Below, one piece after another: positions 6,261-14,540 of a stretch of DNA of 36,671 nucleotides (the stretch's first letter is position 1; the number at the start of each line of letters is the position of its first letter). A program made the translations under genes and the position numbers. The notes under the pieces were generated by a model. That model made no database searches and was not told the DNA's origin. It saw only the letters and a program-made list of their open reading frames with translations. Source of the stretch: Blautia luti. Its GTDB lineage: Bacteria; Bacillota; Clostridia; Lachnospirales; Lachnospiraceae. Location of the stretch: contig NZ_JAAITI010000036.1 of NCBI RefSeq assembly GCF_013304735.1, forward strand, positions 1-36,671, written 5' to 3'.

Positions 6261-7409
6261 GTGATGGAGGTTTATACCGGGTATGGTGATAAGGGAATGA
6301 CGGATCTTTCCCATACGAAGAATGTTTCCAAGTCGGATGACCGTATCTGTCTGATGGGGTCTATTGAGGAGCTGGTGAGTCATATTGGGCTTGTCAGGGC
6401 TCTGATTGGTGACGGAGATGTTGTCCGGATGCTGGAGAAGATTTCGGAGACTTTGAAGAAAATTACAGATGGGGTTTCTGATCCTTATAACAGAGAGTTC
6501 AAGGTCAGTGAAGACCGGACGGAGCTTCTGGGGGAAGAGATTGGCCGGATGAGGAAGATCTTTTCAGGAGAAAGACTTCCGATTTTGCCGGGTGATTCCA
6601 GAGTTGCGGCTGAGATTGATGTGACAAGAGCTGTGGCCAGGAGGGCTGAGAGAGAGCTTGCCCTGGTCAGCGTGAAGTTCGGATCAGATACCGGAGCCAA
6701 GAAATATATGAACCGGCTGTCAGATTATTTTTATGTGCTGGCAAGGTATGTGGATGTAGCGAAGATCGGAGAGAAGAAAGAAGCTGCAGGAACTGTTGAA
6801 AATAATGCGAATGTTGCAGCAGGTACAGCAGAACCACAGACAGAGCAGATACAGCAGAATACATTGATGCAGGCTCAGAATACACAGGAAAATGTGTCTG
6901 CGGTGACAACAGCAGGAGGAAATACAGCGATGGCACAGAATGACAGTATGGCAGCAAACACAGCGATGATCCAGGAAGTGCTGAAGCGTATGGGGATCCA
7001 GGGGCGTATCACACTGGATTCTGCCAAGCGTCTGATTGAGAAGATTGAGCAGGAAGCCCTGAGAAGAAACAAGCCTTCTGTAATTGCAGTATGCAGCCCG
7101 GACGGAAATCCGGTTGCGGTTCATGTAATGGACGGCTCTTTTCTTGTAAGTTTTGATATGGCTGTAAAAAAGGCCTATACATCCGTTGCAGTAAAGATGT
7201 CAACCATGGAGCTTTCCAGACTGACACAGCCGGGCCAGACATTTTACGGCCTTGGCAAGATGAGCGATAACATTGTAATATTCGGAGGTGGTGTACCGCT
7301 TAAAGTCGGAGACAACATTATCGGCGGTCTAGGCATCAGCGGCGGTACCGGCGAAGAGGATAACAGCCTTGCAGAGTATGGACTGCAGGTGCTGAATGAG
7401 GTACTGTAG
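6261..7409 (+). CDS. pduO: PduO-like protein: divergent cobalamin adenosyltransferase domain fused to GlcG/HbpS domain
   Basis: A 382-residue protein with the domain order of PduO. Residues 5-170 resemble ATP:cob(I)alamin adenosyltransferase (GYGDKGMTDL at 7-16, RRAER at 127-131, NRLSDYF at 151-157). Residues 240-382 form the GlcG/HbpS (DUF336) domain, ending in GGLGISGG. Between them is a ~70-residue linker rich in Ala, Gln, Asn and Thr. Salmonella PduO is about 336 residues, so the extra length is linker. Several motif positions differ from active enzymes: the usual TKTGDKG is TGYGDKG, VDELNS is IEELVS, and the FILPG stretch begins with Pro instead of Phe. Adenosyltransferase activity is therefore doubtful; the C-terminal domain is intact and may bind heme or a corrinoid. 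Start: GTG 6261 or ATG 6264, with GGGAGG at 6248-6253. Confidence 0.88.
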   Translation: MMEVYTGYGDKGMTDLSHTKNVSKSDDRICLMGSIEELVSHIGLVRALIGDGDVVRMLEKISETLKKITDGVSDPYNREFKVSEDRTELLGEEIGRMRKIFSGERLPILPGDSRVAAEIDVTRAVARRAERELALVSVKFGSDTGAKKYMNRLSDYFYVLARYVDVAKIGEKKEAAGTVENNANVAAGTAEPQTEQIQQNTLMQAQNTQENVSAVTTAGGNTAMAQNDSMAANTAMIQEVLKRMGIQGRITLDSAKRLIEKIEQEALRRNKPSVIAVCSPDGNPVAVHVMDGSFLVSFDMAVKKAYTSVAVKMSTMELSRLTQPGQTFYGLGKMSDNIVIFGGGVPLKVGDNIIGGLGISGGTGEEDNSLAEYGLQVLNEVL

Positions 7410-7456
7410 GATACAGGATAAAAATAAAATGTACAGACAGCTCAAAGAGCATAAAT

Positions 7457-7512
7457 AAAAGGGACGTGCTGCAGTGATGATTTTTAAATCAATACTGCAG
7501 CACGTCCCTTTT
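7457..7512. terminator. strong bidirectional terminator between convergent genes
   Basis: A perfect 19-bp inverted repeat (7457-7475 with 7494-7512) has AAAA on the left and TTTTT on the right, so it works on both strands. It separates the pduO-like gene from the secreted Ig-like protein gene. Confidence 0.93.
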
Positions 7513-7535
7513 TGAACGTTTTACAGAAGGATAGC

Positions 7536-8846
7536 TTACTTCCAGTTAAGCTTCAGGCATTTGATGGAAATATCACTTTTTTCCGGTGCCTGGACCATGT
7601 TCTGGATAAAATAGGTCTTTGTCATAGTTTTTCCGGGCTTCAGGTTCAGTGTCAGAGTTTTTGTCCAGTACATCTGGTCATAGATACCGGAGCCTGTGGT
7701 GATCTGTATTTTTGCTTTTGTGATGGTTTTTGCAGAAGTATTGGTGAATTTTAAGGTATAATAAGTCTTCATGTCATTAGGGCCGTACTTGATGCCGGCA
7801 ACACTGATCTTCAGATTTTTGGCGGTAGGTTTGGCACCCGGCGCGGATACGGTAATGGTGATCTTGCGATTAACACCATTTAATTTTGCGGTAACTGTGG
7901 CTGTCCCTTTTTTCTTTGGGACAAGATAGTTTCCGGAAATGGCAAGCACAGAAGGCTTGCTGGATTTTGCATTTTTGATGGTCAGATTGGTACCACCCTT
8001 CAGATTAATGAGGGAACGCATGGTAACTTTGGAGCCAACCCTAAGCGTAGTTTTGGAAGCGCGGAAGGTTGCTACGGTTTTTGAAGGAGATGTTACTTTT
8101 CCGGTCAGCTTACAGGCTGTGGCTTTGGGGTAGGATAAAGTGATCTTTGCGGATCCGGCTTTCATGCCCTTCAGGGTAACTGTGAAACGGCTGCGTTTTT
8201 TTGAATCCTGAGTGATGCTCTGCACCTTGAGAACAGAGCTGTTGGAAGAAGTAACCTTGAATTTTGATTTGCTGATGGTTTTTACGTAAGGATCAGAAAT
8301 CTCAATTCCGATTGAAGTAGTTTTTCCGGTTCGGATACTCTGGGTCAGATAATTGTTGTTGGTGATAAAAATTTCCGGTACTGCCTGTTTGATGGTAACT
8401 TCATAGTCGCAGTCTACAGGCACCGGACATTCTTTATTGCCGAAATCGAATTCCAGGTAGCCATCCTCCAGGTTGTCATCGTAGGTGAAAAAAGTCTCTT
8501 TGTATGCCAGTGGTGTATAATTTGAAGTGTTCAGCTTAACTACATTGATCCCATCAATAGAAAATGTGGTGCTTTTGGGTATGACTCCTTTGGGAGAATA
8601 AAAGCTTATACGGACTGTCACGGCATAGATCCGTTTTTGGCAGTTTGCATTTTTGATGTTGATCGGGAAATTAATGTCTGAAAACTCATCTTCGATCACA
8701 CCATCGGTATCACGGATCGTGGAAGTGGTTCCTTTGGTCACTACACGGACTTTGGCGTGGGCATCCTGTGGAAGCAGGAGCAGGATAACTGAAAAAAGAA
8801 GCAGGAAAAAAATTGCCTCGATGGTTTTTATTTTTCTTTTACACAT
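7536..8846 (-). CDS. secreted protein with bacterial Ig-like (BIG2-type) domains, function unknown
   Basis: A 436-residue exported protein. I chose the ATG at 8846 because GGAGGAG lies five bases upstream and it leaves a clean signal peptide: Lys/Arg-rich start, hydrophobic FFLLLFSVILLLL, then a likely cut after DAHA. Beta-rich repeats follow. One Ig-like unit (about residues 165-250) and one BIG2-like unit (about 252-325) show the family pattern of TLRVGSKV, SSKPSVLAISGNYLVPKKKG and TATVTAKLNG. The C-terminal part (about 330-436) is another beta domain. No LPxTG sorting signal, transmembrane anchor or catalytic motif is visible. It is transcribed away from recQ. A cell-surface or matrix role is likely for the fold, but no specific function is supported. 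Confidence 0.85.
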   Translation of the reverse strand: MCKRKIKTIEAIFFLLLFSVILLLLPQDAHAKVRVVTKGTTSTIRDTDGVIEDEFSDINFPINIKNANCQKRIYAVTVRISFYSPKGVIPKSTTFSIDGINVVKLNTSNYTPLAYKETFFTYDDNLEDGYLEFDFGNKECPVPVDCDYEVTIKQAVPEIFITNNNYLTQSIRTGKTTSIGIEISDPYVKTISKSKFKVTSSNSSVLKVQSITQDSKKRSRFTVTLKGMKAGSAKITLSYPKATACKLTGKVTSPSKTVATFRASKTTLRVGSKVTMRSLINLKGGTNLTIKNAKSSKPSVLAISGNYLVPKKKGTATVTAKLNGVNRKITITVSAPGAKPTAKNLKISVAGIKYGPNDMKTYYTLKFTNTSAKTITKAKIQITTGSGIYDQMYWTKTLTLNLKPGKTMTKTYFIQNMVQAPEKSDISIKCLKLNWK

Positions 8847-8961
8847 AATAACTCCTCCTTTTTTGAGCATTCCGGCTGTCACTGATCAGAAGAACCGGAT
8901 ACTATATGAATTCATGGTTCAATGTAATGGGACAGTATAAACAGACTTTTTCATTTATATC

Positions 8962-8970
8962 ATTATAACA
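8962..8970 (-). promoter_or_regulatory. extended -10 promoter for the secreted Ig-like protein
   Basis: On the minus strand TGTTATAAT forms an extended -10 (TGn-TATAAT) about 115 bases before the start codon. No good -35 is seen, as is common with extended -10 promoters. Confidence 0.45.
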
Positions 8971-9011
8971 GGTAAATACACAGAGGTTACTTTGTGATTT
9001 TTTACGATCAA

Positions 9012-9041
9012 TTGGCAATTACCCGGAAAATATGTTAAAAT
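9012..9041 (+). promoter_or_regulatory. probable recQ promoter
   Basis: TTGGCA (9012-9017) and TAAAAT (9036-9041) are separated by 18 bases in an AT-rich stretch about 95 bases before the recQ ATG. Confidence 0.5.
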
Positions 9042-9134
9042 TAAATATTCGGAAAACAGCAGCAATTTGGCTATATACAAGCAGCGAATGCGGATGATTT
9101 GTCCGCGTGATTAAAGAAAGGATCATGTCGATTT

Positions 9135-10967
9135 ATGACGAAACAGGAACTTTTAAAGACCCACTTCGGGTATGATACTTTCAGAGAAGGGCAGGAAGCA
9201 GTGATCGATGCGCTTCTTGCAGGAAAAGATGTCTTGGCCGTGATGCCTACAGGAGCGGGAAAATCCATCTGCTATCAGGTACCGGCACTGATGATGAAAG
9301 GGATTACACTGGTAATTTCGCCTCTGATTTCGCTTATGAAAGATCAGGTGCGGAGTCTGAACCAGGCGGGAATCTCAGCGGCTTATCTCAACAGTTCCCT
9401 GACACAGGGACAGTATTTTACCGCTTTGCGCTATGCAAAAGCAGGACGTTACCCAATTATCTATGTGGCACCGGAACGGCTTACCACAGAGGCGTTTCTG
9501 GATTTTGCGCTGAGTGCGGATATATTCATGATTGCGGTGGATGAGGCACACTGTGTATCTCAGTGGGGACAGGATTTCCGCCCCAGCTATCTGAAAATTG
9601 CGGAGTTTGTGGCGCAGCTACCAAAGCGTCCGGTGATCGGCGCTTTTACAGCTACGGCGACGAAAGAAGTAAGAGAAGACATTGCGAGACTTCTGAACCT
9701 ACGTGACCCTTTTTGCACCACGACAGGATTCGACAGGGAAAATCTGTATTTTGCGGTAAAAACCCCGAAAGATAAATATAAGGAAGTACACGACTACATA
9801 CTGGAACATCCCGATGACAGTGGAATTATCTACTGTCTTACCAGAAAACTGGTGGAGGAAGTCTGCGGAAAACTGATTCAGGACGGAATCACTGCCACCA
9901 GATATCATGCCGGGCTTTCCGATGAGGAGCGCCGGAACAACCAGGATGATTTTATCTATGACCGCTGTCATGTGATGGTAGCCACTAATGCTTTTGGTAT
10001 GGGAATTGACAAATCGGATGTGCGATATGTCATTCATTATAATATGCCAAAGAACATGGAGGGCTATTATCAGGAGGCAGGACGCGCGGGCCGTGACGGA
10101 GATCCGGCGGAGTGTATCCTGCTCTACAGTGGAAAGGATGTTGTGACCAACCAGTACCTGATCGAGCGTGGTCAGGATAATCAGGAGATGGATATGGAAA
10201 CCTGGCGCCTTGTTCGGGATCGGGATCAGGAACGGCTGAAGCAGATGACGTTTTACTGTTTTACCCATGACTGTCTGCGGGAATATATCCTGAAATATTT
10301 TGGCGAATATGGAAAAAGTTACTGTGGAAACTGTCTGAACTGCCAGACAGAATTCGAAGAACAGGATGTGACAGAGGAAGCACAGGCTATGATACAATGC
10401 GTGAAAGAAAGCGGACAGAGGTATGGAGTCAATGTGATTCTGGATACGCTGCGGGGAGCATCCACAGCCAAGATCCGGCAGTATCACATGGAGGAAAATT
10501 CTTTTTATAGTGTCTGTGCAAAAACGCCGGTGTACAGGCTGCGGCAGATTTTTAATTATCTGGTGCTGGAAGAATATCTTTCTCTGACAGACGACGGATA
10601 TACGATTGTAAAACTGACTTCCACATCCCGGGATCTTCTGGAAAAGGGAAGCATGTTAACTATGAAGATGCCTAAGGCGCAGGAGCTGCAGAAGAAGGAA
10701 AAGAAAGTCAGACGACGGAAATCCAGTACAGCTGGTGAGCTTAAGGAGCAGGACGAGCCGCTGTTTCAGAAACTGCGTGCGCTTCGGACGGAGATTGCCA
10801 GAGAAGAAAAAATCCCTCCGTACATGGTCTTTTCCGACAAAACTCTTATCCATATGTGTATTCTGAAACCGGAAAATGAGGCGGAAATGTTAGATGTGAC
10901 AGGAGTCGGCAGGCATAAGTTCGAAAAATACGGAAAAAGGTTTATTGATGCGGTGCAGAATCTGTAA
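9135..10967 (+). CDS. recQ: ATP-dependent DNA helicase RecQ
   Basis: A 610-residue 3'-5' DNA helicase that unwinds recombination intermediates and stalled forks. The helicase core shows Walker A (MPTGAGKS, residues 37-44), the ISPLISLMKDQV motif, the DEAH box in VDEAHCVSQWGQDFRPSY and motif VI in YYQEAGRAGRDG. The zinc region appears as C-x(n)-CGNCLNC around residues 385-405. An RQC winged helix follows, and a C-terminal HRDC domain ends the protein (YMVFSDKTLIHMC then LDVTGVGRHKFEKYG). Length and domain order are standard. AAAGGAT upstream of the ATG serves as ribosome binding site. The gene appears monocistronic, with its own promoter and terminator. Confidence 0.97.
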   Translation: MTKQELLKTHFGYDTFREGQEAVIDALLAGKDVLAVMPTGAGKSICYQVPALMMKGITLVISPLISLMKDQVRSLNQAGISAAYLNSSLTQGQYFTALRYAKAGRYPIIYVAPERLTTEAFLDFALSADIFMIAVDEAHCVSQWGQDFRPSYLKIAEFVAQLPKRPVIGAFTATATKEVREDIARLLNLRDPFCTTTGFDRENLYFAVKTPKDKYKEVHDYILEHPDDSGIIYCLTRKLVEEVCGKLIQDGITATRYHAGLSDEERRNNQDDFIYDRCHVMVATNAFGMGIDKSDVRYVIHYNMPKNMEGYYQEAGRAGRDGDPAECILLYSGKDVVTNQYLIERGQDNQEMDMETWRLVRDRDQERLKQMTFYCFTHDCLREYILKYFGEYGKSYCGNCLNCQTEFEEQDVTEEAQAMIQCVKESGQRYGVNVILDTLRGASTAKIRQYHMEENSFYSVCAKTPVYRLRQIFNYLVLEEYLSLTDDGYTIVKLTSTSRDLLEKGSMLTMKMPKAQELQKKEKKVRRRKSSTAGELKEQDEPLFQKLRALRTEIAREEKIPPYMVFSDKTLIHMCILKPENEAEMLDVTGVGRHKFEKYGKRFIDAVQNL

Positions 10968-11059
10968 GAAAGAGGATTTTGCCGTCGGAAAATGCAGAGC
11001 GAAATGTTCTGAAATTTCTTGCATTTCAAAGAGGCATTTGTTAGAATAAAACAAGCAGG

Positions 11060-11095
11060 AAACATCCGGCAGCCAGGAAGCGGCCGGATTGTTTT
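11060..11095 (+). terminator. recQ terminator
   Basis: ATCCGGC (11064-11070) pairs with GCCGGAT (11083-11089). The stem is extended by AAAC/GTTT with one bulged T and ends in TTTT. Confidence 0.65.
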
Positions 11096-11416
11096 ATCAT
11101 GTATGATCATTCTGCTGCATGTTCCAGATGCAGCGTACAGGCATTTCGCAAGCAGAGTTCTATGCACCGTGGAATCCCTTCAATATTTGAGCAAGTAGCA
11201 AGTGCGGATTGCGAATATCCACTTGACGAGAATTGATTAAGACAGAATTTCACACAATCTGCGTCGGCTTTTTCATGCAGAAAACCTGCTCCTGCCGGCT
11301 TTTTTCCCATACAGAAGAGAAGCATGTATTCTTATCACATGGACATAGCCCGAAGGACAGTCGGGAAGCAGTTCGAAGCAGCCGGTCCGCTGTTTGTACA
11401 TAGTTGGTTCTTAATA

Positions 11417-11457
11417 AAAAAGCAGGGTATTCGTAAATATGCGAAATCCTGCTTTTT
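11417..11457. terminator. bidirectional terminator at the end of the AraC-type gene
   Basis: AAAAAGCAGG (11417-11426) pairs with CCTGCTTTTT (11448-11457), and an inner TTCG/CGAA pair closes the loop. The A and T tracts make it work on both strands. It lies 14 bases beyond the stop codon of the minus-strand regulator gene. Confidence 0.85.
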
Positions 11458-11470
11458 GTCGTGGGTGGAG

Positions 11471-12319
11471 TTAACGGCGCTTATATTTTCCAGGAGTAAC
11501 TCCTTTATATTTTTTGAAGGTGCGGATAAAATAGCTCAGGTCATTGAAACCGTTTCGGTAGGCGATTTCCGTGATGGAATCGTCCGTGGTTGCCAGCTGG
11601 CAGCAGGCCTGTTCAATCCGCTGGCGGTTCAGGTAATCCATGGGAGTCTGATGAGTCATCTCGGAAAAGAACCGGCAGAAATATTTCGGGGACATGGAAA
11701 CTGAAGCGGAAAGTTCCTGCAAAGTAATAGGATTGGTGTAGTTTTTTTCAATAAATTCCACCACCTGTTTCAGCTGTACAATCCGTTTGTAATCCCGGCG
11801 TGTTTTCCTCAGACTTTCCAGGTAGTAATGATTACCAAAAACCAATCCGAAAAAGTGGTAAAATTGTCCAAACACAACCAGTTCGTATCCAGGTTTCTTC
11901 TGCCAGAAAGAATCAAAAAGAGAGTTTACGGCGCGTTGGATATCCGGCTGTTTTTCGGTAAAATGATGATAGATCAGAAGTTCCTGATGGCTGATTTTCT
12001 GCATATATTCCGTGCAGACAGAATTGAATTTCAAAAACATGTTCATGTCAAAAACAATGCACTGATAGATACAATCCTGAGGAATTCCGGAATGCAGCAC
12101 GCCGCTGTTGACAAAAATTACATCTCCGGCTTTTGCTGTGAAACTTTTTTCGTCTAAAGTGACGGTGAGAGTGCCCTGAAGTACCCGCATGATTTCACAC
12201 TCCACATGCCAGTGGTAGGACATGACATAACGGGGATGCGTACTGTCAATATGATGAAACTCAAAAGGAAATTCATAGGTACCACGAAGCCGGTCTTCGT
12301 TTCTTCCAAGATCGTGCAA
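11471..12319 (-). CDS. AraC-family transcriptional regulator, divergent from fucI
   Basis: A 282-residue regulator. The N-terminal cupin (about residues 15-150) carries HWHVECEIMRVLQGTLTVTL and AGDVIFVNSGVLHSG, a sugar-sensing beta-barrel. The C-terminal ~100 residues form two AraC helix-turn-helix motifs (ITLQELSASVSMSPKYFCRF and ITEIAYRNGFNDLSYFIRTF). The start is TTG at 12319, with AAGGG about seven bases upstream; no in-frame ATG gives a full cupin. It is transcribed away from fucI, so it probably activates fucI in response to a sugar such as L-fucose (inference). It is a second regulator in addition to the DeoR-family protein of the BMC cluster. Confidence 0.9.
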   Translation of the reverse strand: MHDLGRNEDRLRGTYEFPFEFHHIDSTHPRYVMSYHWHVECEIMRVLQGTLTVTLDEKSFTAKAGDVIFVNSGVLHSGIPQDCIYQCIVFDMNMFLKFNSVCTEYMQKISHQELLIYHHFTEKQPDIQRAVNSLFDSFWQKKPGYELVVFGQFYHFFGLVFGNHYYLESLRKTRRDYKRIVQLKQVVEFIEKNYTNPITLQELSASVSMSPKYFCRFFSEMTHQTPMDYLNRQRIEQACCQLATTDDSITEIAYRNGFNDLSYFIRTFKKYKGVTPGKYKRR

Positions 12320-12398
12320 AATAAAACCCTTCTTTCATAAATTTTATAGATTTTTTAGGAACTGGAATAATAAAGTGAATATTGTACTGTTTTTTGCT

Positions 12399-12428
12399 AT
12401 TATAACACAAGTAATTTACAAGATGCAA
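12399..12428 (-). promoter_or_regulatory. promoter of the AraC-type gene, with a weak cre-like overlap
   Basis: On the minus strand TTGCAT (complement of 12423-12428) and TATAAT (complement of 12399-12404) are 18 bases apart. The plus-strand sequence at 12423-12437 partly resembles a CcpA cre box (TGNAANCG core) and overlaps the -35. The cre reading is weak. Confidence 0.5.
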
Positions 12429-12570
12429 TCGTATAATAAAATCATCGGTCAGATATATATTATATATTGTCTGAACACAACCCACAGCCGCAGGGCAGAA
12501 AGAGATGCTTTGTGGAAAGAAACAAGTTTATTAAATAACGAATATATACATGTAGGAGGTAATTGTTACT

Positions 12571-14367
12571 ATGGCAAAGAGCAGATTAGTAGGCAGCTAT
12601 CCAGTTATCGGTATCAGACCAACCATCGATGGACGTAGAGGAGCTCTCGATGTAAGAGGATCTCTGGAAGACCAGACCATGAACATGGCGAAATCCGCAG
12701 CAAAACTTTTCGAGGAGAACCTGAAATATTCAAACGGTGAGCCTGTAAAAGTTGTTATCGCTGATACAACTATCGGACGTGTTGGTGAGAGCGCTGCATG
12801 TGCTGATAAATTCCGTAAAGAGGGTGTAGATATCACTCTTACTGTTACACCATGCTGGTGCTACGGAGCTGAGACAATGGATATGGATCCACAGACAATC
12901 AAGGCTGTATGGGGATTCAACGGAACAGAGAGACCTGGTGCTGTATATCTGGCGTCCGTTCTTGCTACACATGCACAGAAGGGCCTTCCGGCATTCGGTA
13001 TCTACGGACATGACGTTCAGGAAGCTGACGACACATCCATTCCGGAAGACGTTAAAGAGAAACTGTTAAGATTCGGCCGTGCAGCAGTTGCAGCTGCATC
13101 CATGAGAGGTAAATCCTACCTGCAGATCGGTTCTGTAACAATGGGTATCGGCGGATCTATCATCGATTCTGATTTCATCGAGTCCTATCTCGGAATGAGA
13201 GTTGAGTCTGTTGATGAGGTAGAGATCATCCGTCGTATGACCGAGGGTATCTACGATCACGAAGAGTTTGAGAAAGCTCTCAAATGGGCAAAAGAGACCT
13301 GCAAGATCGGCTGGGACAAGAACCCGGAAGAGCTTCAGTTCTCACCAGAGAAGAAAGAGGAGCAGTTCGAGTTTGTTGTTAAGATGGCAGTTATCATCAA
13401 AGAGCTGATGAACGGCTGTGATAATCTTGCTCCGGAATTCTCCGAGGAAGCAATCGGACACAATGCTCTTGCAGCTGGATTCCAGGGCCAGAGACAGTGG
13501 ACAGACTTCTATCCGAACGGTGACTTCGCAGAGGCTATGCTGAACACATCCTTCGACTGGAATGGCGCTCGTGAGCCGTACATCCTTGCTACAGAGAACG
13601 ATGTTCTCAACGGACTTGGAATGCTGTTCATGAAACTTCTTACAGGACGTGCTCAGATCTTCGCTGATGTTCGTACATACTGGAGCCCGGAGGCAGTTAA
13701 GAAAGCTACAGGATATGACCTTGAGGGTGTTGCCAAAGAAGCTGGCGGATTCCTTCATCTGATCAACTCCGGTGCTGCTTGCCTGGATGCTAACGGACAG
13801 GCTAAAGAGGCTGACGGAACACCAGTTATGAAACAGTGGTGGGATGTTACAGAGGCAGACCAGAAAGCGATCATGGACAATACAGAGTGGTGTATGGCCG
13901 ACAACGGATACTTCCGTGGAGGCGGATACTCCAGCCGTTATGAAACACGTGCTCAGATGCCTGCAACTATGATCCGTCTGAACCTTGTAAAAGGACTTGG
14001 ACCGGTTCTTCAGATCGCAGAGGGATGGACAGTAGCCCTTCCGGAAGAAGTATCTGACAAGCTTTGGAAACGTACAGACTACACATGGCCATGTACATGG
14101 TTCGCTCCAAGATGCGATGGCAAAGAGGGACCGTTCAAGACAGCTTACGATGTAATGAACAACTGGGGTGCTAACCACGGTGCGATCTCCTACGGACACA
14201 TCGGTGCAGACCTGATCACAATGTGCTCTATGCTGAGAATTCCGGTATCCATGCACAACGTTCCTGAGAAGGATATCTATCGTCCGGCAGCTTGGAACGC
14301 ATTCGGTATGGAAAAAGAGGGTGCAGACTTCCGCGCTTGCAAGAACTACGGACCACTCTACAAATAA
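12571..14367 (+). CDS. fucI: L-fucose isomerase
   Basis: A 598-residue cytoplasmic isomerase that converts L-fucose to L-fuculose using Mn2+, the first step of fucose catabolism. Length is close to the E. coli enzyme (about 591). Family stretches are clear: [20 protein letters not shown] at the N-terminus, [15 protein letters not shown], then the metal-binding region with [14 protein letters not shown] (catalytic Glu) and [13 protein letters not shown] (Asp), and [10 protein letters not shown] with the C-terminal His. TAGGAGG upstream of the ATG sets the start. Codon choice looks like that of a highly expressed gene. It stands alone between its own leader and a strong terminator, about 5 kb from the BMC genes that would use its downstream product. 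D-arabinose is a likely secondary substrate. Confidence 0.97.
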   Translation: MAKSRLVGSYPVIGIRPTIDGRRGALDVRGSLEDQTMNMAKSAAKLFEENLKYSNGEPVKVVIADTTIGRVGESAACADKFRKEGVDITLTVTPCWCYGAETMDMDPQTIKAVWGFNGTERPGAVYLASVLATHAQKGLPAFGIYGHDVQEADDTSIPEDVKEKLLRFGRAAVAAASMRGKSYLQIGSVTMGIGGSIIDSDFIESYLGMRVESVDEVEIIRRMTEGIYDHEEFEKALKWAKETCKIGWDKNPEELQFSPEKKEEQFEFVVKMAVIIKELMNGCDNLAPEFSEEAIGHNALAAGFQGQRQWTDFYPNGDFAEAMLNTSFDWNGAREPYILATENDVLNGLGMLFMKLLTGRAQIFADVRTYWSPEAVKKATGYDLEGVAKEAGGFLHLINSGAACLDANGQAKEADGTPVMKQWWDVTEADQKAIMDNTEWCMADNGYFRGGGYSSRYETRAQMPATMIRLNLVKGLGPVLQIAEGWTVALPEEVSDKLWKRTDYTWPCTWFAPRCDGKEGPFKTAYDVMNNWGANHGAISYGHIGADLITMCSMLRIPVSMHNVPEKDIYRPAAWNAFGMEKEGADFRACKNYGPLYK

Positions 14368-14395
14368 ATCATACTGTTAAAATAACAAATATCAT

Positions 14396-14429
14396 ATCCT
14401 CCGGCATGTATGTGCCGGGGGATTTTTTT
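14396..14429 (+). terminator. fucI terminator
   Basis: An 11-bp stem, ATCCTCCGGCA (14396-14406) with TGCCGGGGGAT (14413-14423), has one G-U pair and a six-base loop and is followed by seven T. Confidence 0.92.
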
Positions 14430-14462
14430 GTGCCATAATGTAAGGATACACAGGAAACGCAC

Positions 14463-14491
14463 TGTTCGGATTCCGGGAAAAAAGTTATAAT
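14463..14491 (+). promoter_or_regulatory. possible promoter for the aldo/keto reductase-sbcDC unit
   Basis: A consensus TATAAT (14486-14491) lies about 50 bases before the start codon. The -35 at the right distance (TGTTCG, 14463-14468) is poor, so only the -10 is convincing. Confidence 0.4.
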
Positions 14492-14540
14492 AGAAAAAGG
14501 TATATAAAAAGATATATTAAGAATACGGGAGGTTACTGAA

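Larger units (their letters stand above)
10968..11470. other. 503-base intergenic region between recQ and the AraC-type gene
   Basis: It contains the probable recQ terminator (11060-11095) and the terminator shared with the AraC-type gene (11417-11457). Between them, about 11100-11410, I see no credible gene. A 72-codon reading frame on the minus strand (11107-11325) lacks a ribosome binding site. The stretch could be a decayed gene or an untranslated element. Confidence 0.5.

Noticed and set aside
11107..11325. 72-codon minus-strand small protein
   Set aside because: No ribosome binding site; composition looks random. Kept only as a low-interest spacer observation.
12375..12638. 87-codon frame overlapping the fucI start
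   Set aside because: It lies in the fucI control region in another frame, with no ribosome binding site or homology that I recognise.
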